NCBI RefSeq assembly: GCF_001513745.1
Contig: NZ_CP013382.1
Coordinates: forward strand, 682,001-746,000
From: Burkholderia humptydooensis
Lineage (GTDB): Bacteria > Pseudomonadota > Gammaproteobacteria > Burkholderiales > Burkholderiaceae
DNA length: 64,000 nucleotides
Direction of reading: 5' to 3'
Numbering within the stretch: position 1 is the first letter of the stretch; each line of letters starts with the position of its first letter. Both the position numbers and the translations under genes were made by a program. The notes under the pieces were generated by a model. It was not told the DNA's origin. It searched no databases and saw nothing but the letters and a program-made list of their open reading frames with translations. Shown here one piece after another: positions 22,375 to 31,954 of this stretch.

Positions 22375-23688
22375 ATGAGCACTTTTTCCACTCTCGACGC
22401 GTGGCTCTCGCACCTCGAAAGCGCGCATCCCGTCGGCATCGACATGGGCCTCACCCGCATCGGCCGGGTCAAGGACGCGTTGAAGCTCGAATTCGCGTGC
22501 CCGGTGATCACGGTCGGCGGCACGAACGGCAAGGGCTCGACCTGTGCATTCCTCGAGACGATCCTGACGCGCGCGGGCTACAAGGTCGGCTGCCACACGT
22601 CGCCGCATCTGCTGCGCTTCAACGAGCGCGCGCGCATCGACGGCCGGATCGTCGACGACGAAGCGCTGCTGCCGCACTTCGAGGCGGTCGAGGCGGCGCG
22701 CACGAGCCTGCCGGAGCCGGTGTCGCTCACGTACTTCGAGTTCACGACGCTCGCGATCATGCACTTGTTCGCGTCGCGCGGGCTCGACGCGGTGATCCTC
22801 GAAGTGGGGCTCGGCGGCCGGCTCGACGCGGTCAACGTGATCGATACCGATTGCGCGATCGTGACGAGCATCGACGTCGACCACATCGACTATCTCGGCG
22901 ACACGCGCGAGAAGATCGCGTTCGAGAAGGCGGGCATCTTCCGGCCGGGCAAGCCCGCGATCTGCGGCGACCCGGCGCCGCCGCACGCGCTCGTCGACCA
23001 TGCGGCCGCGATCGGCGCGGATCTGTGGCTCGTCGGGCGCGACTTCCGCTGCTCGACGCAGCCGGGCAGCGAGCGCCAGCAATGGGCGTACCTCGGCCGC
23101 GACAAGCGCTATCCGGCGCTCGCGTATCCGGCGCTGCGCGGCGCGAACCAGTTGCTCAACGCGTCGGCGGCGCTCGCCGCGCTCGAGGCGCTGCGCGAGC
23201 GGCTGCCCGTGTCCGCGCAGGACATCCGGCTCGGGCTCGCGAACGTCGAGCTGCCGGGGCGTTTCCAGGTGCTGCCCGGCAAGCCGCTCGTGCTGCTCGA
23301 CGTCGCGCACAATCCGCACGCGGCCGCGGTGCTCGCGCAGAATCTCGATTCGATGGGCTACTACCCGTACACGCACGCGGTGTTCGGCGCGATGGCAGAC
23401 AAGGATCTCGTGGGAATCGTCGCGCGGCTGAAGGGCGCGATCGATCACTGGCATCTGACCGATCTGCCGCTGCCGCGCGCGGCGTCGGCCGACGTGCTCG
23501 AGCGCGTGCTGCGCGGCGCGGGCGTCGAGAACGGCGCGCAGCACAGCGTCACGCGCCACGCGGCGCCGGCCGATGCGTTCCTCGATGCACTAAAAAGCGC
23601 ATCCGACAATGATAGAATTGTGGTTTTCGGTAGCTTCTACACGGTAGCGGGCGTGATGCCCGTCGTGGACCGCCGCCATGACCACTGA
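22375..23688 (+). CDS. folC: Dihydrofolate synthase / folylpolyglutamate synthase
   Basis: 437 residues from ATG 22375 (an in-frame TTG at 22366 would add three). A Mur-ligase-like fold: P-loop TVGGTNGKGSTCAFLE, then TSPHLLRFNERARIDG, FEFTTLAIMHLF, VGLGGRLDAVNVID and the C-terminal DVAHNPHAA. It adds glutamate to dihydropteroate and to folates. It is followed 29 bases later by the SPOR-domain gene, as in many beta-proteobacteria. Confidence 0.96.
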   Translation: MSTFSTLDAWLSHLESAHPVGIDMGLTRIGRVKDALKLEFACPVITVGGTNGKGSTCAFLETILTRAGYKVGCHTSPHLLRFNERARIDGRIVDDEALLPHFEAVEAARTSLPEPVSLTYFEFTTLAIMHLFASRGLDAVILEVGLGGRLDAVNVIDTDCAIVTSIDVDHIDYLGDTREKIAFEKAGIFRPGKPAICGDPAPPHALVDHAAAIGADLWLVGRDFRCSTQPGSERQQWAYLGRDKRYPALAYPALRGANQLLNASAALAALEALRERLPVSAQDIRLGLANVELPGRFQVLPGKPLVLLDVAHNPHAAAVLAQNLDSMGYYPYTHAVFGAMADKDLVGIVARLKGAIDHWHLTDLPLPRAASADVLERVLRGAGVENGAQHSVTRHAAPADAFLDALKSASDNDRIVVFGSFYTVAGVMPVVDRRHDH

Positions 23689-23717
23689 CTGACGAGTAGC
23701 TTCGGGTTCAGCCATAC

Positions 23718-24542
23718 ATGGGAATTTTCTCGTTCGGCAAGAAAGAGGACGACGCGCCGCAAAGGCGCGGGGCGCGGTCCGGCGCCCGGGCCGTGCGCAC
23801 CGAACGCGTGGAACGCCGTTCGCGCCGCACCGAGCGGCCCGATACCGACGCACTGCTGCTCGATCCGACCCTTCCTGAAAAACAACGCGCGCGCCGGCGG
23901 CTCGTCGGCGCGATCGCACTCGTCGTCGCCGCGGTGATCGTGCTGCCGATGGTGCTCGATTCGCATCCGAAGCCCGTCACCGACGACGTCCAGATCGACA
24001 TCCCGAATCGCCCGTCGCACCAGGCGGCCGCCGCGAACGACGAAGACGCGTCGGACGTCCAGGCGGGCGTCGCGCACGACGAGCCGCCCGCGTCCGAGAC
24101 GGCCGCTGCCGCCGCGCCCGCGCCTGCCGTAGCCGCCAAATCGGATGTGAAGCCGGATGTGAAGCCGGACACGAAGACGGGCGCCAAGGAAGCCAGGAAG
24201 GCCCAGACCGCCGCCGCGCAGAAGCCGGCCGCGCAGCCGTCGGCCGATGCGGTCCCGGCGTCGCGCGCGCCGGCCGCGACCGCATCGGCCGACGGCGACG
24301 CGTCTTCGCCCGCATCGCCGCCCGGCGCGCGCTTCGCGCTGCAGCTCGGCGCGTTCCGCGACGACGCGGCCGCCCGCAACTGGGCGACGAAGCTGAAGGC
24401 GGCGGGCGTGCCCGCGTATGTCGAGCACCGCAAGCAGGCCGACGGCAGTACGGCTACACTGTTGCGCGCGGGGCCGTTCGCCGATCGCGTGGCCGCTTCC
24501 GCCGCGATCGCGAAGGTGCGCGAAGCGGGCCTCACGCAGTAA
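23718..24542 (+). CDS. SPOR-domain (DedD-like) cell-division membrane protein
   Basis: 274 residues. A basic cytoplasmic N terminus (about 65 residues) leads to a single membrane segment LVGAIALVVAAVIVLPMVL, an Ala/Pro/Lys-rich periplasmic linker and a C-terminal SPOR domain (ARFALQLGAFRDDAAARNWATKLK...LLRAGPFADRVAASAA). SPOR domains bind denuded peptidoglycan at the septum. The linker contains a short KPDVKPDTK-type repeat. The order folC-SPOR-cvpA-purF matches the dedD neighbourhood of E. coli, which supports the DedD analogy. Confidence 0.9.
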   Translation: MGIFSFGKKEDDAPQRRGARSGARAVRTERVERRSRRTERPDTDALLLDPTLPEKQRARRRLVGAIALVVAAVIVLPMVLDSHPKPVTDDVQIDIPNRPSHQAAAANDEDASDVQAGVAHDEPPASETAAAAAPAPAVAAKSDVKPDVKPDTKTGAKEARKAQTAAAQKPAAQPSADAVPASRAPAATASADGDASSPASPPGARFALQLGAFRDDAAARNWATKLKAAGVPAYVEHRKQADGSTATLLRAGPFADRVAASAAIAKVREAGLTQ

Positions 24543-24548
24543 CGGGCG

Positions 24549-25043
24549 ATGCTGACTGCTTTCGATTACGCCGTGCTGCTGGTGATCGGTTTGTCGGCGC
24601 TGCGCGGCGCGTGGCGGGGATTCGTCGGCGAGATCTTCGGCCTGATCGGCTGGATCGCCGCATTTCTGATCGCGTGCCGTTTCGTCGGCGTCGTGCTGCC
24701 CTATATTCCGGCGACTTGGCCGGGCGGCGCGCTGACCCAGTGGGTCGTCGCGTTCGCGTTGATCATCATCGGCGTCGTGCTCGTCGCGGGCGTCGCGAAC
24801 GCGCTGCTGTCGCGGATCGCGCAGGCGACGGGCCTGGGCGGCGTCGACCGGTCGCTCGGCATGATGTTCGGCCTCGTGCGCGGCGTGCTGCTCGTGCTGC
24901 TGCTCGTCGCGGCGGCGGGACTCACCGAGCTGCCGAAACAGGATTTCTGGCGCGACGCGTTGCTGCGTCCGTTCGCCGAACAGGGCGTGCGCGAGCTCAA
25001 GCCGCTCTTGCCCGACGGGCTCGCTGCGTACATTCACGTCTGA
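24549..25043 (+). CDS. cvpA: CvpA-family membrane protein
   Basis: 164 residues with four hydrophobic segments (FDYAVLLVIGLSALRGAWRGF; IFGLIGWIAAFLIA; WVVAFALIIIGVVLVAGVANALL; GLVRGVLLVLLLVAAAGL). The LRGxxRGFxGE and LGGVDRSLGMMFGLVRG motifs define CvpA. Relatives are linked to colicin V export and envelope homeostasis. It begins six bases after the SPOR gene and precedes purF by 52 bases, as in E. coli. Confidence 0.95.
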   Translation: MLTAFDYAVLLVIGLSALRGAWRGFVGEIFGLIGWIAAFLIACRFVGVVLPYIPATWPGGALTQWVVAFALIIIGVVLVAGVANALLSRIAQATGLGGVDRSLGMMFGLVRGVLLVLLLVAAAGLTELPKQDFWRDALLRPFAEQGVRELKPLLPDGLAAYIHV

Positions 25044-25095
25044 TCCGCGCGAGCGCACCGACCGAACCGTTTTTTGTATCGTTGAAGGACATGCC

Positions 25096-26631
25096 ATGTG
25101 CGGCATCGTAGGCGTTATCTCCCAGTCCCCGGTCAACCAGCTTGTCTACGACAGCCTGCTGCTGCTGCAGCATCGCGGTCAGGACGCGGCGGGCATCGCG
25201 ACGGCGGACGGCAGCAATTTCCATATGTACAAGGCGAACGGCATGGTGCGCGACGTGTTCCGCACGCGCAACATGCGCAGCCTGCCCGGCACGGCCGGGA
25301 TCGGTCAGGTCCGTTACCCGACGGCGGGCTCCGCGTCGAGTGAAGCCGAAGCGCAACCGTTCTACGTGAATGCGCCGTTCGGCATCATCCTCGCGCACAA
25401 CGGCAACCTGACGAACTGGCAGCAGTTGAAGGACGAGATGTTCCGCATCGACCGCCGCCACATCAACACGAATTCCGACAGCGAGGTGCTGCTGAACGTG
25501 CTCGCGCACGAGCTGCAGCTCTCGACGACGGGCCTCGAGCTCGATCCCGATTCGCTGTTCAAGGCGGTCGCGGGCGTGCACCGCCGCGCGCGCGGCTCGT
25601 ATGCGATCGTGTCGCTGATCGCGGGCTACGGCCTGCTCGCGTTCCGCGATCCGTTCGGCATCCGCCCGCTTTGCATCGGCAAGCTCGAAACCGAACAGGG
25701 CACCGAGTGGATCGTCGCGTCGGAATCGGTCGCGGTCGAGGGCATCGGCTTCGAATTCGTCCGCGACGTGAAGCCGGGCGAGGCGGTCTTCATCGACGTG
25801 AACGGCAGGTTCCACAGCCGCCAGTGCGCGGACAAGCCGAGCCTGAACCCGTGCATGTTCGAGTACGTGTACCTCGCGCGCCCGGATTCGTGCCTCGACG
25901 GCGTGCCCGTCTACAACGTGCGCCTGCGCATGGGCGACTACCTCGCCGAGAAGGTCAGGCGCGAGCTGCCGAACGTGCCGATCGACGTCGTGATGCCGAT
26001 TCCCGATTCGTCGCGGCCGGCTGCGATGCAGGTGGCGGCGAAGCTCGGCGTCGAGTATCGCGAGGGCTTCTTCAAGAACCGTTATGTCGGCCGCACGTTC
26101 ATCATGCCCGGCCAGGCGGTGCGCAAGAAGTCGGTGCGCCAGAAGCTCAACGCGATGAGCATCGAGTTCAAGGACAAGCACGTGCTGATCGTCGACGATT
26201 CGATCGTGCGCGGCACCACCTCGCACGAGATCGTGCAGATGGCGCGCGACGCGGGCGCGAAATCGGTGATCTTCGCTTCGGCGGCGCCGCCCGTGAAATT
26301 CCCGAACGTCTACGGGATCGACATGCCGACGCGCGGCGAGCTCGTCGCGCACGGCCGCACCGACGAGGAAGTCGCGAAGATCATCGGCGCCGATTACCTG
26401 ATCTACCAGGACGTCGACGATCTGCGCCGCGCGGTGCGCGACATCAACCCGTCGCTCGAGGGCTTCGAGGCGTCGTGCTTCGACGGCGACTACATCACGG
26501 GCGACGTCACGCCCGAGTATCTGGACGCGATCGAGCGCGCGCGCCTCGCGCCCGCGTCGCAGGCGGATCGCGATCCGAGCGGCGAAGGCGCCGAGCGCTC
26601 GCAGATGAACCTGCAACTGTCGGTCGAGTGA
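25096..26631 (+). CDS. purF: Amidophosphoribosyltransferase
   Basis: 511 residues. The N-terminal glutamine amidotransferase uses Cys2 as nucleophile after Met removal (MCGIVGVISQSPVNQLVYDSL). The C-terminal phosphoribosyltransferase has the PRPP-binding LIVDDSIVRGTTSHEIVQMAR motif. It catalyses the first step of purine synthesis. GAAGGA precedes the ATG. It is the last gene before the riboswitch region of metZ. Confidence 0.98.
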   Translation: MCGIVGVISQSPVNQLVYDSLLLLQHRGQDAAGIATADGSNFHMYKANGMVRDVFRTRNMRSLPGTAGIGQVRYPTAGSASSEAEAQPFYVNAPFGIILAHNGNLTNWQQLKDEMFRIDRRHINTNSDSEVLLNVLAHELQLSTTGLELDPDSLFKAVAGVHRRARGSYAIVSLIAGYGLLAFRDPFGIRPLCIGKLETEQGTEWIVASESVAVEGIGFEFVRDVKPGEAVFIDVNGRFHSRQCADKPSLNPCMFEYVYLARPDSCLDGVPVYNVRLRMGDYLAEKVRRELPNVPIDVVMPIPDSSRPAAMQVAAKLGVEYREGFFKNRYVGRTFIMPGQAVRKKSVRQKLNAMSIEFKDKHVLIVDDSIVRGTTSHEIVQMARDAGAKSVIFASAAPPVKFPNVYGIDMPTRGELVAHGRTDEEVAKIIGADYLIYQDVDDLRRAVRDINPSLEGFEASCFDGDYITGDVTPEYLDAIERARLAPASQADRDPSGEGAERSQMNLQLSVE

Positions 26632-26673
26632 GCGCCCGCGCACATGACCGAAAAGGCGTGATACGATGGCGCC

Positions 26674-26731
26674 TTGCGTCGATTTGATTTCAGCTTGCGG
26701 ACGCGGGGCAACCCGAAACAGCTAAAGCGAA
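26674..26731 (+). ncRNA. SAM-II-like (SAM-alpha) riboswitch aptamer upstream of metZ
   Basis: The segment fits the compact SAM-II pseudoknot. P1 is GCGTC (26676-26680) with GACGC (26700-26704). Its loop begins GATTTGATTT and contains GCTTGCG, and the conserved downstream strand is GCTAAAGCG (26721-26729), which folds back in the pseudoknot. The insert between them is a small GGGGCAACCCG hairpin. SAM-II controls methionine genes, mainly in alpha-proteobacteria, and the next gene is metZ, which strongly supports the call. It was recognised by eye; a covariance-model match would confirm it. Confidence 0.75.
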
Positions 26732-26786
26732 GGCCGGCGAGCAGCGCCACGTCGGCCCGAGTCGATAGCTGTTCGTACCGCACACC

Positions 26787-26822
26787 AAGCCCGCTGATGC
26801 CGACGCATGAGCGGGCTTTTTG
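26787..26822 (+). terminator. Intrinsic terminator in the metZ leader
   Basis: AAGCCCGCT (26787-26795) pairs with AGCGGGCTT (26810-26818), followed by five to six T. It lies between the riboswitch aptamer and metZ, so it is probably the expression platform. CAGCTA of the aptamer (26720-26725) can also pair with TAGCTG (26765-26770), an alternative fold that could decide whether termination occurs. Confidence 0.88.
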
Positions 26823-26897
26823 TTGATCTGCGCATCGCGGCATGCGCGCCGTGCGGTGCGCATGGCGGCGATGCGCTTGAAAACGGATGAACGGAAC

Positions 26898-28100
26898 ATG
26901 GACGACTCTCTCAACTTCGACACGCTCGCCGTCCGCTCGGGCACGCTGCGCAGCGAATTCAACGAGCATTCGGAAGCGCTCTTCCTGACGTCGAGCTTCT
27001 GCTACGCGAGCGCGGCCGAGGCGGCCGAGCGCTTCAAGCATTCGGAAGACTATTACACGTACTCGCGCTTCACGAACCCGACCGTCACGATGTTCCAGGA
27101 CCGCCTCGCGGCGCTCGAGGGCGGCGAGGCGTGCATCGCGACCGCGTCCGGGATGGCGGCGATCACGTCGGTCGTGATGGCCGCGTTGCAGGCGGGCGAC
27201 CACCTCGTCAGCTCGCGCAGCCTGTTCGGCTCGACGCTCGGGCTGTTCGGCCAGATCTTCGCGAAGTTCGGGATCACGACGACGTTTGTCGATCCGGCCG
27301 ATCTCGACGCATGGCGCGCCGCCGTGCGCCCCGAGACGAAGATGTTCTTCCTCGAGACGCCGTCGAACCCGATGACGGAGCTCGCCGACATCGAGGCGAT
27401 CGGCAAGATCGCGAAGGCCGCGAACGCGCTCTTCGTCGTCGACAACTGTTTCTGCAGCCCGGTGCTGCAGCAGCCGCTCAAGCTCGGCGCGGACGTCGTG
27501 ATGCACTCGGCGACCAAGTTCCTCGACGGCCAGGGCCGCGTGCTCGGCGGCGCGCTCGTCGGGTCGAAGGCGTTCATCATGGAGAAGGTGTTCCCGTTCG
27601 TGCGCACCGCGGGGCCGACGCTGTCCGCGTTCAACGCGTGGGTGCTGCTCAAGGGGATGGAGACGCTGTCGCTGCGCGTGAACCGGCAATCGGAGAACGC
27701 GCTCGAGATCGCCCGCTGGCTCGAAGCGCATCCGGCCGTCAAGCGCGTGTTCTATCCGGGGCTCGAATCGCACCCGCAGCATGCGCTCGCGAAGCGTCAG
27801 CAGAAGTCGGGCGGCTCGGTCGTGTCGTTCGAGCTGAAGGGCGACACGCCGGAGCAGCAGCGCGCGAACGCGTGGCGCGTGATCGACGGCACGAAGATCG
27901 TGTCGATCACCGCGAACCTCGGCGACACGCGCACGACGATCACGCATCCGGCGACGACGACGCACAGCCGGATCGCGCCAGAGGCGCGCGAGGCGGCGGG
28001 GATTACCGAAGGGCTGATCCGGCTCGCGGTCGGACTCGAGGCTCCGGCGGACATCCGCGACGATCTCGCGCGCGGGCTCGCGGGCGGGTTCGCGGGCTGA
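26898..28100 (+). CDS. metZ: O-succinylhomoserine sulfhydrylase
   Basis: 400 residues, a Cys/Met-metabolism PLP enzyme. K207 in VMHSATKFLDGQGR is the PLP lysine; YTYSRFTNPTV and ATASGMAAI are family signatures. MetZ incorporates sulfide into succinylhomoserine to make homocysteine. ATG 26898 begins the conserved part; upstream codons in frame overlap the leader terminator and are rejected. Controlled by the SAM-II-like leader: high SAM should switch it off. Confidence 0.95.
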   Translation: MDDSLNFDTLAVRSGTLRSEFNEHSEALFLTSSFCYASAAEAAERFKHSEDYYTYSRFTNPTVTMFQDRLAALEGGEACIATASGMAAITSVVMAALQAGDHLVSSRSLFGSTLGLFGQIFAKFGITTTFVDPADLDAWRAAVRPETKMFFLETPSNPMTELADIEAIGKIAKAANALFVVDNCFCSPVLQQPLKLGADVVMHSATKFLDGQGRVLGGALVGSKAFIMEKVFPFVRTAGPTLSAFNAWVLLKGMETLSLRVNRQSENALEIARWLEAHPAVKRVFYPGLESHPQHALAKRQQKSGGSVVSFELKGDTPEQQRANAWRVIDGTKIVSITANLGDTRTTITHPATTTHSRIAPEAREAAGITEGLIRLAVGLEAPADIRDDLARGLAGGFAG

Positions 28101-28316
28101 CGAGGACGAGATGTTCTACGTCGTCTACGGCAGCTTGCGCATTCAATTCGAGGGGCGCGACGACGTCGTGCTGAATGCCGGCGACTTCTGCATCGTGCCG
28201 AAGAACACGATGCACAACCCGGTCGCCGATGCGGAGTGCGGGATCGCGCTGATCGAGACCGTCACGACGCTGCACACGGGCGACACGCCGTCGCCGCTCG
28301 CGAAGAGCATCGACGC

Positions 28317-28332
<16 letters not shown>
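28099..28332 (+). pseudogene. Truncated cupin (C-terminal half only)
   Basis: The ORF from ATG 28111 encodes 73 residues, beginning MFYVVYGSLRIQFEGRDDVVLNAGDFCIVPKNTMHNPV, which is the second half of a small single-domain cupin. In the same frame the four codons before the ATG read DEDE, matching the usual HEDEDEMFYV motif, but the first 40 or so residues with the HxH metal ligands are missing and the frame runs back into metZ. The simplest explanation is a deletion joining the cupin remnant to the metZ end. A GAGGACGAG tract could still serve as ribosome site, so it may be expressed. Its end overlaps rmd (opposite strand) by 16 bases. Confidence 0.6.
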
Positions 28333-30324
<1,992 letters not shown>

Positions 30325-30350
30325 CTAATCGAACGATGGAGTGAATCGGA

Positions 30351-31409
30351 TCATGCGGATGCGCGCGCGGCGCCCGCGAGCGCCGGCCGGGGCGCGCCGC
30401 GCGTCAGGCGCCGCTCGAAGCCGTACCAGCTCGCGCTCGCGTACCCGAGCGTGATGGCGAACGCGAGCGCGGCCGTCAGGTAGCGGTTCAGATGCAGCGG
30501 CCAGAGCGCGTACAGCACGCTCAGGTGGACGAGATAGATCGTGTAGCTGACGGTGCCGACATAGACGAGCGCGGGATTCGTCAGCACGCGCTGCACGAGG
30601 CCGCGCCCGCGCAGCGCGATCACGACGATCGACGTGCACAGCACGAGCGACACGCTGTAGAGCGTCGCATTGGAGAGGGGCGTGTTTGCCGCGCGAAAGC
30701 GCGGGAACGACAAATGCAGCCACGCGAGCACCGCGAGCGCCGCGCAGGCGGCCGCGATCGCCGCGCCGTAGTACGGCTCGAGCGCGCGCCGGTCGCGGCG
30801 CAGCGCGACGGCGAGGAGCGCGCCCGCGGCGAGCAGGTCCATCCGGAACGGCGTCAGGTAGTAGATCGGCCAGAACGAATCGAACCACGGCGTCGCGAGC
30901 GCGCGCAGAAGCGGCGCCGCGACGATCAGCGCGGCCGCGACCCACGCGAGCGCGCGCGCCGGAACGAGCAGCACGACGAACGGCCAGAAGATGTAGAACT
31001 GCTCCTCGACGGCGAGCGACCACAGCACGTTCAGGCTGTCGTGCCCGATGCTGCCGAGCGACAGCCCGATATTCGTCGAGAAGAACGCATACCAAGGCCA
31101 GTGCCTCGCCCATTCGACGCCGAACAGGATCGACGACACGACGAGCAGCAGCAGATACGGCGGCAGGATGCGGCGCACGCGGCGCGCGTAGAAATAGCCG
31201 AAGTACGACGCGCCGCGCGCCTTGCGCTCGAGCAGGATGCCGGTGATGAGCAGGCCGCTCAGCACGAAGAAGAGGTCGACGCCGATCCACAGCGGGGCCT
31301 TCAGCGCATGCTGGAAGAACACCGCGAGCACGGCGAGCGCGCGCAGGCCATCGAGCTGGACGATGCGGCCGGCGTGGGCGGGCGGGGCAACGAGCGTATC
31401 GCGAGTCAT
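30351..31409 (-). CDS. Acyltransferase family 3 (OafA-like) membrane protein
   Basis: 352 residues. IVQLDGLRALAVLAVFFQHAL at the start and the conserved R-R-x-x-R-I-x-P motif (YARRVRRILPPYLL) mark the family; about ten hydrophobic segments follow, with WSLAVEEQFYIFWP in the middle. Such enzymes move acyl groups from the cytoplasm onto surface polysaccharides or lipids. The start at 31407-31409 is chosen by the domain edge; longer in-frame starts would add a low-complexity tail. It lies 35 bases upstream of gmd on the same strand, probably one operon. Confidence 0.87.
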   Translation of the reverse strand: MTRDTLVAPPAHAGRIVQLDGLRALAVLAVFFQHALKAPLWIGVDLFFVLSGLLITGILLERKARGASYFGYFYARRVRRILPPYLLLLVVSSILFGVEWARHWPWYAFFSTNIGLSLGSIGHDSLNVLWSLAVEEQFYIFWPFVVLLVPARALAWVAAALIVAAPLLRALATPWFDSFWPIYYLTPFRMDLLAAGALLAVALRRDRRALEPYYGAAIAAACAALAVLAWLHLSFPRFRAANTPLSNATLYSVSLVLCTSIVVIALRGRGLVQRVLTNPALVYVGTVSYTIYLVHLSVLYALWPLHLNRYLTAALAFAITLGYASASWYGFERRLTRGAPRPALAGAARASA

Positions 31410-31954
31410 CGGGCACGGGGGCGAACGACGACGATCCGGCGCCGGCCGCGCATTGCGCTTTCTGCGCGCTCGCTCCGAATCGTTGTGCATCCGCTGAAAT
31501 AAATGAAAGATCGAGTCGAAATCGATTCTAGGGAAAAGAAATCGGCAAAAAAACGCGCCGAGATTCGTTCGATTTTTTCCGCAAGCGGCGCGGCGGCCGC
31601 ATTCACGGGGCGCGGCGAGCGAATTCGGCGTGGCATTCGACCCCGATCGCCTTGGCCGCGCATGCTGCGGCGCGGCATTTTCTACGCGTCCGCGCGGGTG
31701 CCGCCGGTCGTTCTTGCCGGCGCGCGGCCATGCGAAACGATTCGATTTGATCATTCGATACATTCTTGCGCGTCGAAATATCCGCAAATATTTCCAAATT
31801 TCTTGTGAATATTTTTGCTTGTAACCTGCTTCGCATCGTTTGAAACCTATTTTGCGATGCATGCATGCGTCGCAAACGCACGAGCGTTTCGCGCGTCGGG
31901 CTCGCTGGTGGCCGGGCGCGCCGGCGTCTCGTCACGGTCGAAGGGAGAAGCGTC
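31410..31954. promoter_or_regulatory. AT-rich divergent spacer between the acyltransferase and exported beta-propeller genes
   Basis: A 545-base gap with no supported gene. Bases 31735-31830 are strikingly AT-rich for this genome, with repeated AAATAT/AATATT motifs, a composition typical of promoters and of H-NS-type silencer binding. It must contain promoters for both arms of the polysaccharide locus, but I could not assign -35/-10 pairs with confidence. Confidence 0.5.

Noticed and set aside
26820..26897. Upstream in-frame start for metZ
   Set aside because: It would begin inside the leader terminator and adds residues with no similarity; ATG 26898 matches the family start.
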